From positions 1 to 64,000 of the IMG/VR virus record IMGVR_UViG_3300046373_000099: DNA of 64,000 nucleotides. The stretch is one strand, 5' to 3'. The position numbers were made by a program, and so were the translations under genes. The DNA is from a virus. The notes beneath the pieces were generated by a model. It had not been told where the DNA came from. It did not search any database and worked only from the letters and a program-made list of their open reading frames with translations. Shown piece by piece: positions 1-7,137 of this stretch (position 1 is the first letter of the stretch; every line of letters begins with the position of its first letter).

Positions 1-565
1 GACCGACCGACTCCTGCCAACCGTCCATGGTGAGCACGATCAGCGCGGCCGCCGCATCAATCATCGGGTCGCACTGGCGTTTCCAGAAATCCCAGTCCTT
101 CGGCAAGTCGCCGGCTAGCGTGATGGAATGGCCATGAGGTATAGGAGCATAAATCGGCAGGCCGCGCGCCATGAGGATTGCCGCGCATTCCGCAACGCCA
201 CGGGCCGCTGCGTTGTGACCGGCCGTATACTTGCTATACGGCGAGCCGAGATAGATGTAGCCGTCCAACAGGTGGAGGGCACGAAGACCGCTGAAAGTGC
301 GGTCGGTCGATGCTCGCCAGGCTTCAGTTGATTCGGTGAAGTTGCGGTGGTGTTGCTGTTGTTGGCTGCGCGTCAGGCCGATGTACTGGCCGCCGGTCAG
401 GAATAAGGCTTCGTCAATCTCCGTATTCTCTGCGCCGTTAAGTTCCCCTTTGAAAAGACGCCGCAGCTTGTCAGCCGGCAGGTTATCATTGGCAGCCACA
501 TACTTGTCGAGCGGTCCGAAAGTGGTGGTTGTTATACTGTTTTGGGATTCCGGTATAACTTTCAT
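1..565 (-). CDS. DUF1937-like protein, 3' end cut by window
   Basis: Reading leftward from ATG at 565 the frame stays open to the window edge (188 codons), so the C-terminus is missing. From about residue 100 it reads YIYLGSPYSKYTAGH, then PIYAPIPHGHSIT and KDWDFWKRQCDPMIDAA. This is the pattern of the DUF1937 family: an opening strand ending in SPYS, a HxH-type segment and a D at the end. The family resembles nucleoside 2-deoxyribosyltransferase-like folds, but its function is not established. The first 100 residues are unrelated and contain an AANDN motif (482-496). The start overlaps the stop of the upstream phosphatase as ATGA, so the two are translationally coupled. Confidence 0.75.
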   Translation of the reverse strand, partial: MKVIPESQNSITTTTFGPLDKYVAANDNLPADKLRRLFKGELNGAENTEIDEALFLTGGQYIGLTRSQQQQHHRNFTESTEAWRASTDRTFSGLRALHLLDGYIYLGSPYSKYTAGHNAAARGVAECAAILMARGLPIYAPIPHGHSITLAGDLPKDWDFWKRQCDPMIDAAAALIVLTMDGWQESVG

Positions 566-1287
566 GCTGCCTCCCTCCGTACTTCGTCGATATGCGCGCC
601 CTGCACTGTGATTGTAGACACAGGCCCTCCCGCCTTGTCGTCATCCCACACGCCGACAACCAGACGGCCTGTGAGCCAAGCCAGCGTGTCAAAGTTGCTG
701 CGGCCAGTGAATAGAAGCGGCCCGTCCTCATGCTGATGATGGCCGTGAACGACGTGCCACGACAGATCGCCATCGGTGTAACCGTCTTCGGCTCCGTCCG
801 GATAGAGCATCCATGTGTTCTTCTGCTCGTCCTGATCTTCGATCGGCACGCCATTCTGCATACCGGCGTGGACGAAGATTCGGTGCTTATCGATATGCAT
901 CAAAGGCAGGCTGGCCATCCATGCAAGATGCGAGCCTGGCACGACCGACGTGTCGACGGCGTCACCCGGCTTTAGTCCATAGGACATAAGCGTCGCGCCA
1001 CCGCCGTTCGGCATCCACCATTGTCCGGCAAGACCGGGCGCATAGCAGGATGCCATCATGATTTCTTCGTGATTGCCCTGCAGGCAAACCCACGTCCACC
1101 GCTTCGGGTCCGATGGCCCCGCCATGAGTGTTTCGATAACCTGCCGTGACGCTGGCCCGCGATCGACATAATCGCCCGTGAAGACGACCGTGCCGCCCGA
1201 GGGGCTAGCTTCCTCTATGCGTCTGATTGCCTCGACTAGAAGGTCGTGCCGTCCGTGCAGATCGGCAATATTGAAGGTCTTGCTCAT
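562..1287 (-). CDS. Serine/threonine-type metallophosphatase (lambda PP-like)
   Basis: A 241-residue calcineurin-like phosphoesterase with the full metal-ligand order: DLHGRHD (residues 9-15), GDYVDRG (38-44), GNHEE (71-75), HAG near 140 and HGHH (181-184). The spacing fits the PPP-type bacteriophage lambda phosphatase / PrpE branch, which hydrolyses phosphoproteins or dinucleoside polyphosphates. The substrate cannot be told from sequence. It starts behind a CCACACCACATGAGGAGAC leader. It is the second metallophosphatase in this arm, but its fold subclass differs from that of the larger one upstream. The product is presumably cytoplasmic, since no signal peptide is seen. Confidence 0.88.
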   Translation of the reverse strand: MSKTFNIADLHGRHDLLVEAIRRIEEASPSGGTVVFTGDYVDRGPASRQVIETLMAGPSDPKRWTWVCLQGNHEEIMMASCYAPGLAGQWWMPNGGGATLMSYGLKPGDAVDTSVVPGSHLAWMASLPLMHIDKHRIFVHAGMQNGVPIEDQDEQKNTWMLYPDGAEDGYTDGDLSWHVVHGHHQHEDGPLLFTGRSNFDTLAWLTGRLVVGVWDDDKAGGPVSTITVQGAHIDEVRREAA

Positions 1288-1331
1288 CTCGTCTCCTCAT
1301 GTGGTGTGGTGGTTAGGCTGCCTTGGTGGGG

Positions 1332-1460
1332 CTATTTCTTTTGGCGTCGTTGTCGCTCTCGATACGGGTCTTTCACTTTCTCCAACCAGACTCCGACGTC
1401 GTGCGGGAAGAACCACGCCCACCACGCGATAAAGAATAGGAGAACTCCAAGCGCGTTCAC
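1332..1460 (-). CDS. Small single-pass membrane protein (42 aa)
   Basis: The frame opens with GTG at 1460, overlapping the TGA of the upstream gene as GTGA, and ends at TAG (1332-1334). The N-terminal 18 residues are strongly hydrophobic and aromatic (LLFFIAWWAWFF). They are followed by a basic, soluble C-terminus (EKVKDPYRERQRRQKK). No family is recognised. The coupling, the amphipathic design and the exact fit between two genes argue that it is real. Confidence 0.65.
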   Translation of the reverse strand: MNALGVLLFFIAWWAWFFPHDVGVWLEKVKDPYRERQRRQKK

Positions 1461-2722
1461 GCCGCTACCCCCATCTTTTGATTGTCATTGGCCGCCGCAT
1501 ACCGGCCAGCAACCATTTCCGGCCGTAGCGTGCTCCTACCAACCTCACCATACTGTTTCGAATACGTGATGACCTTGGCGGACCGCCCAGATAGCCAGCC
1601 ACCGCCAGCAGCATAGGCGTCAGGCGCGGCAAGCGTCTCGTGGCGCTCGACATACATCAGGCCGGACTTGCGGCCCTCGTCGCTGTGCAGGTGGCCGATG
1701 TGAGCATATGCGAACTTGCTGCGGCCGTAGAGTTCACGAAAGATACCGGCCAGCGTTGCATCCACATTGTTGACGCCGCGTTTATGGCCGTGATGAAACA
1801 TGAGGGCCGTGCTGCCCCATTCATAGGCGTAGTAGAGCATAGGGCTGGTATCGACCGTGACACGCGGCTCGTTTTCATAGATAGTTGCCAGGAGTTCGCG
1901 CACCCAGACCGACGAGGCCGGATCGTGGTTGCCGGAAGCCATGACGACGTGAACGTGCCGATGCTTCTGCAGAAGCATATCAATGATGCGCCTCAAGGTG
2001 CGGATTACCACCCGCACGACTTTATGCAGGCGGCTATCGGCGTCGAGCACGTGCCGGTGGGCTGGCGTGACGCTCTCGAGGCTGTCATGATGCATCAGGT
2101 CGCCGATCTGCGCCAGAACAGCCGTGTCGGCTTGCGGCGCACCGGCTACAGCAGCGGAGAACCAATCCAGCAGCAACTGTTCCGCCAGCTTCAGGTCGTA
2201 GTCTGCACCCGTCTCCTCGCGGTGTGCCAGCATTCCGAAGTGGCTGTCCGTCACAACGAACTGATTGAGCAAGTCCGCCTCGACGCTTGCCGGTGGCAGC
2301 ATCATAGTAACTCGCGGCAGGTCTTCTTTCAGTGCAGCGATCGTCGCCGCAAGCATAGCGGCTTGGTGCTCAGCCTCCTTCGATGTCTTATGCCAAGTCA
2401 GCACCACACGCCCCTCGGCATCTGTCAGAACTGACTGAGCCTTAAGCGCTTGGCCTGCCGGCGCTTCGTACTGCTCGCCGTGTTCTTTGACTTGTTTGAT
2501 CCAAGCGCCGGTGGCGTCCTTGGAGGAGATCGACTTGATCGCGTAGCCCGTTACGACCGGGCTGGTTCCCAACAGTCCCCGCTCCGCCGCTCTCTTCAAT
2601 CTGTCTTGGAACGACGATCTGGCCAGCCCCAGCGCTTTTGCGGCAAGAACTTGCGTGCCGTGTTCGGCCAGTGCGTCAACGGCTTCCTGGATCTGTTCTT
2701 TAGTCAATGGTGGTTGTGGCAA
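1457..2722 (-). CDS. HTH-metallophosphoesterase fusion
   Basis: A 421-residue protein. Residues 5-50 form a helix-turn-helix of the kind that reads QVLAAKALGLARSSFQDRL. After a linker, a calcineurin-like phosphoesterase core follows: TDSHFG (158-163), GDLMHHD (207-213), GNHDP (264-268), HHGHKRG (310-316) and GHLH (343-346). The core resembles SbcD/Mre11-type or YfcE-type enzymes. The HTH suggests that it acts on or near DNA, which is inference. The C-terminus carries an AANDN motif (about 1481-1492) followed by a short VAA-ending tail. It overlaps the neighbouring genes at both ends. Proteins with this HTH-phosphoesterase layout are frequent in rhizobial phages, to my knowledge without a proven role. 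Confidence 0.85.
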   Translation of the reverse strand: MPQPPLTKEQIQEAVDALAEHGTQVLAAKALGLARSSFQDRLKRAAERGLLGTSPVVTGYAIKSISSKDATGAWIKQVKEHGEQYEAPAGQALKAQSVLTDAEGRVVLTWHKTSKEAEHQAAMLAATIAALKEDLPRVTMMLPPASVEADLLNQFVVTDSHFGMLAHREETGADYDLKLAEQLLLDWFSAAVAGAPQADTAVLAQIGDLMHHDSLESVTPAHRHVLDADSRLHKVVRVVIRTLRRIIDMLLQKHRHVHVVMASGNHDPASSVWVRELLATIYENEPRVTVDTSPMLYYAYEWGSTALMFHHGHKRGVNNVDATLAGIFRELYGRSKFAYAHIGHLHSDEGRKSGLMYVERHETLAAPDAYAAGGGWLSGRSAKVITYSKQYGEVGRSTLRPEMVAGRYAAANDNQKMGVAA

Positions 2723-3080
2723 TGGGTGCCTCCTGCAACTGGAATTCGGGTGGCTTGCGAACGTTGGCCGGCGCGTGCTCGAACATCGGCGCGATATCAG
2801 AAGGCTTGTATCCGGCGAGCCCGCATCCGATGGCGGTAAGGTTGAAGGTTAGGTCTGGGCGTGTCAGGGCGTAGCCAATGAAGTTTTCGACGTAAGCCGC
2901 AATCCTGTCCAATGGCAGCGTTTGGATCCATTCATTCTTCGTCGGTATTGCGTAGCTACTTCCCTGCATACCGATACCCACGCCGTATATCGCGCCGTGG
3001 TGCTGTCGAGCGTAGAGCGCTGCGCCCTTGCCGTGACGTCCGGCTAGGTTGCTGCCGAACACGAATATTTCTCGCGCCAT
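2700..3080 (-). CDS. Macro-domain-like protein (FGSNLAGRHG family)
   Basis: A 126-residue protein opening REIFVFGSNLAGRHGKGAA, with YAIPTKN at about 45 and IGCGLAGYKP in the C-terminal third. These are the phosphate-binding and ribose-binding loops expected of a macro domain (ADP-ribose binding or hydrolysis; Poa1p-like or A1S_2505-like phage proteins). The function is inferred from family resemblance only. The frame overlaps the downstream phosphoesterase by 23 nt. An ADP-ribose-processing protein in a phage accessory arm would be consistent with countering ADP-ribosylating or NAD-based defences, but nothing in the sequence proves this. Confidence 0.75.
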   Translation of the reverse strand: MAREIFVFGSNLAGRHGKGAALYARQHHGAIYGVGIGMQGSSYAIPTKNEWIQTLPLDRIAAYVENFIGYALTRPDLTFNLTAIGCGLAGYKPSDIAPMFEHAPANVRKPPEFQLQEAPIATTTID

Positions 3081-3083
3081 CCC

Positions 3084-3203
3084 TCAATCCTCCTCTAGCG
3101 GCAGTTGCTTCAATCCGTACCAACAGCCGAGACCGAGTAGCCCGCCAAAGATGGCGATCGATGCCAGCAGCCAGTAAACTTGTGTCCACATTTCGGGGGT
3201 CAT
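3084..3203 (-). CDS. Small membrane protein (39 aa)
   Basis: ATG at 3203, TGA at 3084-3086. The sequence has one hydrophobic helix (VYWLLASIAIFGGLLGLGC) with short polar ends and an acidic tail (LPLEED). The start lies within the end of the upstream 57-aa gene. It has no recognisable family. Its position among several other tiny membrane proteins suggests a role at the envelope. Confidence 0.6.
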   Translation of the reverse strand: MTPEMWTQVYWLLASIAIFGGLLGLGCWYGLKQLPLEED

Positions 3204-3373
3204 GTTTTGGGCTTCTGCGATAGAGACCGCGCAACTATGAGCATTTCCATCTGGAAGCGCTCCTTGGTAATCTTCTTTTCGCGGTAGTCGGCGCGGATGT
3301 TGGCCTCTGCCTCCGCGATCATTTCTTCGTCCGTCATTTGCTGGTCACGGCCAGAACCTCGCATAGGAATCAT
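3200..3373 (-). CDS. Small helical hypothetical protein (57 aa)
   Basis: ATG at 3373 overlaps the upstream TGA as ATGA; the stop is at 3200-3202. The predicted protein is highly charged and helical (DQQMTDEEMIAEAEANIR, then KEKR-rich residues) with no hydrophobic segment. It is kept because it fits exactly between two coupled genes. No family is recognised. Confidence 0.6.
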   Translation of the reverse strand: MIPMRGSGRDQQMTDEEMIAEAEANIRADYREKKITKERFQMEMLIVARSLSQKPKT

Positions 3374-3801
3374 AACAACGGCACCTCCCGCCCCTGCTCT
3401 TTCACTTCCCCAGCCGCACCGCCACCTTCCTCCGCAAATCCAGGCGAACCCTCGCCATCGATGTCAGCGCCGACCGTGCCGCCAGACCCAAGTGCGGCGT
3501 CTAGCGAAGCCTGCAGAGCGTTAGCCGTGCCGGTGGTGTACGGCAGGCGGTAGAATCTTGGGCCGTCTTCGGAATCGAGAAGAACATAAATCGCAACATC
3601 GACTTCGATCTTGGCGCCCAGCACAGCGTAGTGGCCGGGTGCGGGTTGCCATGGGGCGGCGTGTCCGAGTGGGATGAATGAAGCGGGAAGTATAAGAAAA
3701 GCGAGGATGGCGAAAACCATTGCGCGCCGCGTCGTATCTCTTCGGCACACAACCGCCATCACGAGGACGAAGGCTAGCCAGAGGGTGATGGCGGGGGTCA
3801 T
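3370..3801 (-). CDS. Membrane-anchored hypothetical protein (143 aa)
   Basis: The likely start is ATG 3801, which overlaps the upstream stop as ATGA; a longer frame to 3825 exists but has no such coupling. The N-terminus has two hydrophobic helices (about 4-20 and 29-48) joined by RRDTTRR, then a soluble domain with YAVLGAKIEVDVAIYVLL and a Gly/Glu-rich tail. By the positive-inside rule the Arg-rich loop would be cytoplasmic and both ends periplasmic. No family is recognised. Confidence 0.65.
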   Translation of the reverse strand: MTPAITLWLAFVLVMAVVCRRDTTRRAMVFAILAFLILPASFIPLGHAAPWQPAPGHYAVLGAKIEVDVAIYVLLDSEDGPRFYRLPYTTGTANALQASLDAALGSGGTVGADIDGEGSPGFAEEGGGAAGEVKEQGREVPLL

Positions 3802-4031
3802 GCTGCAAGCCCTCCGAAATCCCACTCATGGACGAGAAACAGGTGGCATTCGAACTCGTCGCGAGTCATCCCCTTCAGATCCGACACCCCAGCTTTCGGA
3901 GTCCACGTCCAGTCGCGGTTGAGTTTATAGCCAGCATCCTCAAGGAACTTGATCGGCCCCGCATCGTCGATGTCGCTACCGAATCTGGCATTCATCAGAC
4001 CGCGCAGTTCGTCGCTTGCTTGTGGCATCAC
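3798..4031 (-). CDS. Hypothetical protein (77 aa)
   Basis: A soluble protein rich in acidic and aromatic residues, with the segment GYKLNRDWTWTPKAG followed by ECHLFLVHEWDFGG. It starts at 4031, 8 nt after the upstream ExbD-like gene ends, and overlaps the next gene by ATGA, so it lies within the same transcription unit. No family is recognised. Confidence 0.6.
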   Translation of the reverse strand: MMPQASDELRGLMNARFGSDIDDAGPIKFLEDAGYKLNRDWTWTPKAGVSDLKGMTRDEFECHLFLVHEWDFGGLAA

Positions 4032-4039
4032 TTCCCCTC

Positions 4040-4573
4040 CTATTTCATCATCTTGAAAACATGGTTCGCACTACCGGCGACGACCTTGCCACCAGCTATG
4101 CGGAACCGGATCGCGGTTTTCTCTTGCTTATCCAGGTCCAACTGAACCGGCCCAGACCAAACCAAACCCCCTTCAGCCAATCGAACTTCCACCCCGACAA
4201 CCACCGGAACCTTGCCTGCGCAGCCAAAGCAGCGAACGTTGACGGCATACTCGCCGTCGGGGAGGCCGCGCGTGAACGCGGACTCGTAGTTAAGCGGCGT
4301 GTCATCGTTGGCCGTGCCGAGGTCGTCACGCAGCAAGGACCACGTGCGTCCCGACTTCCGGCTGTAATCCACCGGCCCGTCGTTCGGAGCGCCGACACGG
4401 AGATCGACGTCAATGCTGCCGGCGGGCCAATTGATGGTGGCGACTAGGTTGCCGGGTGGTGAGAGGGGGGCTTCTTTTGTGGCTGGCGCCACCGAGGGCA
4501 GCACCAACATGACGATCGCGACAACGGCAAGTAGCATGGCCAGCAGCGTGTCCCATATGAGCGTCCGGATCAT
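4040..4573 (-). CDS. ExbD/TolR-like protein with DUF2135-like periplasmic domain
   Basis: A 177-residue protein with a single N-terminal helix, IRTLIWDTLLAMLLAVV. It carries one Asp (D8) followed by leucines, the arrangement of the proton-carrying Asp in ExbD, TolR and MotB. The exported part is a predicted beta-sandwich with INWPAGSIDVDLRV, a conserved DDLG turn, NYES and LPDGEYAVNV. This pattern recalls DUF2135 (YfaP-type) domains rather than the usual ExbD fold. It overlaps the upstream ExbB-like gene by ATGA, as expected for a two-component proton channel. The channel function is inferred from the pair. Confidence 0.65.
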   Translation of the reverse strand: MIRTLIWDTLLAMLLAVVAIVMLVLPSVAPATKEAPLSPPGNLVATINWPAGSIDVDLRVGAPNDGPVDYSRKSGRTWSLLRDDLGTANDDTPLNYESAFTRGLPDGEYAVNVRCFGCAGKVPVVVGVEVRLAEGGLVWSGPVQLDLDKQEKTAIRFRIAGGKVVAGSANHVFKMMK

Positions 4574-5040
4574 TCGGACGCCTCCATGTGGAGAACGTAG
4601 CTGTTGGTTCCCATCCAGAGCGTCGAGATCGCGCCGACCAGGGTGGAGCAGAACGCAACGCCGAGGCCGTCAATAAGGGCCATGCCCATCTTGAGCAGGC
4701 CAGCCGCACTCGTCAGATCGCCGCCACCCATGCCCTGCAAGGCAAGAACGAAGCCAGTGAGATTCCCGATTAGACCGAGAAGCACGACCCATGTTTTGGC
4801 ATGCGGCAGGATACGGGTGTGACCGAGGAAGACAGCAACCAGCGAAACGGCAAGCACGCCACTGATCACATAAGACAGGCCGCTGATGTCATGCGTAAAC
4901 ACAAAACCCACATAGCCCATCACAGCCGCCCACACGACCAGCGCGGCCCAGCAGACGTTGAGGACGATGAGCTTTGCGGTGATGCCGGAGAGCGGCTTGG
5001 GGGTATGGTAGTCGAGGTGGGTTGGGAGGGTGTCGGTCAT
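4570..5040 (-). CDS. ExbB/TolQ/MotA-like membrane channel subunit
   Basis: A 156-residue protein with four predicted helices (about 20-49, 53-75, 82-104 and 111-142). The last contains GMALIDGLGVAFCSTLVGA (119-137). This is the small-residue and Thr/Ser-rich pattern that lines the pore in MotA, TolQ and ExbB (compare the family pattern ALxxTxxGLxVAI). It is shorter than TolQ or ExbB (about 230-245 aa) and lacks their large cytoplasmic domain. The gene lies directly upstream of a one-helix Asp-bearing partner, and the two overlap by 4 nt. It could alternatively be an unrelated four-helix protein; the pair argues for a stator-like complex. Confidence 0.6.
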   Translation of the reverse strand: MTDTLPTHLDYHTPKPLSGITAKLIVLNVCWAALVVWAAVMGYVGFVFTHDISGLSYVISGVLAVSLVAVFLGHTRILPHAKTWVVLLGLIGNLTGFVLALQGMGGGDLTSAAGLLKMGMALIDGLGVAFCSTLVGAISTLWMGTNSYVLHMEASE

Positions 5041-5234
5041 TCGCCTAACTCCTGAAAAACCACAAATCGGTAACCCTCAAGCGCGCCGGAGAGAAGGACC
5101 ATTATTGCTGTTGCGCCACCGAACCCAAACAGGCCGGTTACCTCGCCTACAGAAAGCAGCACCGCCAGCACTACAGAGGCAACGGCTACCGCAAGGATAA
5201 ACATGACCATGAAGTCCATCAGCTTATCCATCAC
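5037..5234 (-). CDS. Two-helix membrane protein (65 aa)
   Basis: Two hydrophobic segments, FMVMFILAVAVASVVLAVLL (about 8-27) and FGGATAIMVLLSGALEG, leave almost no soluble part. The start overlaps the protease stop, and its stop overlaps the ExbB-like start (both ATGA), so four genes form one tightly coupled cassette. No family is recognised. It may be an accessory subunit of the channel. Confidence 0.65.
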   Translation of the reverse strand: MMDKLMDFMVMFILAVAVASVVLAVLLSVGEVTGLFGFGGATAIMVLLSGALEGYRFVVFQELGE

Positions 5235-5881
5235 ACACCCCTCCCCATTAATTCACAGACCGCCGAAGTCGGCACAGCCATCCCAAACCCCGTCAGCGAC
5301 GGCACGTAATTCTTGCCCAGCGGCAACGGGGCCAGAGCAACGGCTGAAGTCACGCCGACCAGCTCTCCCTTGCTGTCAAAAATGCCACCCCCAGACATCC
5401 CCATGACGGTCGTCATGTCGGTGATGTATGCCGCTTTATGCTGGCCGGTCTTTCTAGCGTCGCCAGAGATTTTTCCAGAAGAGGATACAAACTCAATGTT
5501 CAGCGGGTTGCCGTCGGCGCGGATGGCATCTCCCTGATGGAGCGTGCGGCACGACAGGTTGGCCACCGCAATGCCGACGGCCGTAGTGCGCAGCAGCGCG
5601 ATATCGTATTCTTTGTTGGTCCACAGCACAGACGCGTAGCGCTGGTTGCCGTGGTCGGTCTTGATCACCACCGTCTTCTGGTCGCCGACCACATGGGCCG
5701 CCGTCACTATGTAGCCTTGGCCGATATGCGTGCCGGAGCCGTGGCCTTGACTCACGACAACCTTGACGGAATAGCCCGACGTAACGACGGGTGGTGCGCC
5801 AGCGTTGCTGGGATATGCGAAGAACGTGGCCGCGCCGATCAGGACGGCAAGAAATCCAAGCAGGTATCTTCTATGTGGCAT
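5231..5881 (-). CDS. Secreted trypsin-like serine protease
   Basis: A 216-residue S1-fold protease with a complete triad: His63 in VTAAHVVG, Asp93 in KEYDIALLR and Ser163 in MGMSGGGIFDS. The first 29 residues (RRYLLGFLAVLIGAATFFA) are a signal peptide or membrane anchor, so it should act in the periplasm. ATG 5881 is chosen because GAGGAGAC lies 5 nt upstream. The longer frame to 5941 would place its start inside the -10 box of the promoter at 5938-5966. It is the first gene of the accessory unit and is coupled to the three membrane genes that follow. The substrate is unknown. Confidence 0.85.
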   Translation of the reverse strand: MPHRRYLLGFLAVLIGAATFFAYPSNAGAPPVVTSGYSVKVVVSQGHGSGTHIGQGYIVTAAHVVGDQKTVVIKTDHGNQRYASVLWTNKEYDIALLRTTAVGIAVANLSCRTLHQGDAIRADGNPLNIEFVSSSGKISGDARKTGQHKAAYITDMTTVMGMSGGGIFDSKGELVGVTSAVALAPLPLGKNYVPSLTGFGMAVPTSAVCELMGRGV

Positions 5882-5937
5882 GTTGGTCTCCTCTGTGGTG
5901 ATGGCTGGTGAGGCCGTGGTGGGAGGTACTATTTCCA

Positions 5938-5966
5938 ACAATAGTTTATATTTACAAAATTGTCAA
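5938..5966 (-). promoter_or_regulatory. Phage promoter/operator copy 1, drives the accessory arm
   Basis: On the minus strand: -35 TTGACA (5966-5961), 17-nt spacer ATTTTGTAAATATAAAC, -10 TATTGT (5943-5938). The 29 bp are identical to the copies at 36493-36521 and 58900-58928. ACAATTTTGT, a short dyad, overlaps the -35 box and is a candidate operator. The promoter fires into the protease gene. Confidence 0.85.
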
Positions 5967-5996
5967 GGAAATTCCCCGACACCAAAGACCACAAAC

Positions 5997-6032
5997 GAAA
6001 AAAGCCCGCTCACCTGTTAGGGCGAGCGGGCT
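5997..6032 (-). terminator. Rho-independent terminator at the end of the late operon
   Basis: A 9-bp perfect stem (AGCCCGCTC 6003-6011 with GAGCGGGCT 6024-6032) is followed on the minus strand by six T. It lies just after the last gene of the lysis block (stop at 6038) and before the next promoter, separating the two units. Confidence 0.88.
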
Positions 6033-6037
6033 GAAAT

Positions 6038-6487
6038 TTAGCGATCTGGAGAAACCCAGCGCTTGATCATGTCGTCAAATACCGCTCGGCCCATCTCCTG
6101 GCGCATTATGCGGCCGCCATCGCGGAGAGTAAGCCGGCGGTCGGGCATGGTGTGAGCCAGCAGGGCTTCGAACGCAGCAGCGGCAGCGTAAGGGTTATTC
6201 GCCCCTGCGACCTTTACCGCCCGCGTCTCATGCGGCGCCAATTCGTCGATCGCATGAATGAACCTGTCGCCGAAGAAATTTCGCTTCACCGGCTCAGGCA
6301 TCAGCATGATATCTTCTTCGCTCCCGACGTCGCAGAAGAAGGCGCGCTCTTTTCCATAAATCCAGACGTCACGCGGCTCGCCCTCGACAAGCCGACGCGC
6401 CTTTGAGCACACCTGCCATTCGCCGAGATAACAGACCAAACGATAATCGCGCTTTGCCATCTTCATGATAGAACGAAATAGGAACAT
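6038..6487 (-). CDS. Hypothetical protein (149 aa or shorter)
   Basis: A soluble protein with CYLGEWQVCSKARRLVEG and DVWIYGKERAFFCDVG. It is Trp/Cys-containing and probably globular. Three starts are possible (6487, 6466 and 6460); none has a clear ribosome site, so the longest is listed. It is the last gene before the terminator of the lysis block. No family is recognised. Confidence 0.6.
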   Translation of the reverse strand: MFLFRSIMKMAKRDYRLVCYLGEWQVCSKARRLVEGEPRDVWIYGKERAFFCDVGSEEDIMLMPEPVKRNFFGDRFIHAIDELAPHETRAVKVAGANNPYAAAAAFEALLAHTMPDRRLTLRDGGRIMRQEMGRAVFDDMIKRWVSPDR

Positions 6488-6499
6488 TGCCTGGAGTCG

Positions 6500-6847
6500 T
6501 CAAGTAGCCCGACGAGGTTGCGGCTTCACCGCCTGGTTTTCGACGACACGGTCAACGCGCAGCGCCATGTGATCCACGGCTTGTTTGACGCCTTGCAGGG
6601 CTTCCATAATCAGCTCTGTCGATTCCCGCATCCCAGCCTTGGTAATGTAGGTCTCTGCACAATGAAGGCGATGCTCCGCCAGCTCCTGCCGCGTCAGGCC
6701 AGCCAAGGCCGAGGCTGCGGCCGCAACCGTTGAAGCCTCTATCTTCGCCTTCTCGATCTTGCCATCTACATATCGCCACATGCCGAACAGCACGCCGAAC
6801 ACGGTGATGCCGAAGACAACCACCGCCATCAATTCGGGTCCGCTCAT
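6500..6847 (-). CDS. Lysis-block membrane protein with coiled coil
   Basis: A 115-residue protein with one N-terminal helix (LMAVVVFGITVFGVLFGMWRYV), followed by a long charged helix with Ala-rich heptads (about 30-105) and a basic tail. Its start overlaps the Rz1-like stop by ATGA. By layout it could be a second spanin-like or holin-regulating protein; no family is certain. Confidence 0.65.
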   Translation of the reverse strand: MSGPELMAVVVFGITVFGVLFGMWRYVDGKIEKAKIEASTVAAAASALAGLTRQELAEHRLHCAETYITKAGMRESTELIMEALQGVKQAVDHMALRVDRVVENQAVKPQPRRAT

Positions 6848-7137
6848 GGATCACCTCTTAAGCCTGCGTCACGAGAGACAACCACATCACGCAGCGCCAG
6901 ATGGCGGCGATAACAGGTCAGCAACCGTTTGCGGTCGGAGATCCAGAGCTTTTCAAGCTGCACCTGCGCCAAGGCATTCGTGCCGAGATCAATGGGCAGG
7001 TCGCACTTTTGCAGCAAGGCTGAATCAATCAAGGCGATTTGCGGACGAACCGCAGGACTAACGGATCGAGTTGATACGGCGCACCCCGGCAGCGCCAAGA
7101 GCAGCACGGCCAGCATCAGGGTCTTTGTCGGCTTCAT
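6844..7137 (-). CDS. Rz1-like outer-membrane spanin lipoprotein
   Basis: A 97-residue protein with a lipoprotein signal ending in the lipobox LPGC (residues 16-19). The mature part contains QKCDLPIDLG and a Trp-x-x-DRxRLLxCYRRH helix, features shared by many Rz1-like partners in alphaproteobacterial phages. Its first 80 nt overlap the end of the Rz-like gene in another frame, a hallmark of Rz/Rz1 pairs. The start is supported by AAGGAG 8 nt upstream. With Rz it would fuse inner and outer membranes at lysis. Confidence 0.78.
   Translation of the reverse strand: MKPTKTLMLAVLLLALPGCAVSTRSVSPAVRPQIALIDSALLQKCDLPIDLGTNALAQVQLEKLWISDRKRLLTCYRRHLALRDVVVSRDAGLRGDP

Noticed and set aside
1640-2434. 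264-codon plus-strand frame
   Set aside because: Fully antisense to the HTH-phosphoesterase gene, whose catalytic motifs are complete; no RBS.
5882-5941. Upstream start of the protease frame at 5941
   Set aside because: The codon lies inside the -10 box of the promoter; ATG 5881 has a good ribosome site and a signal peptide begins there.
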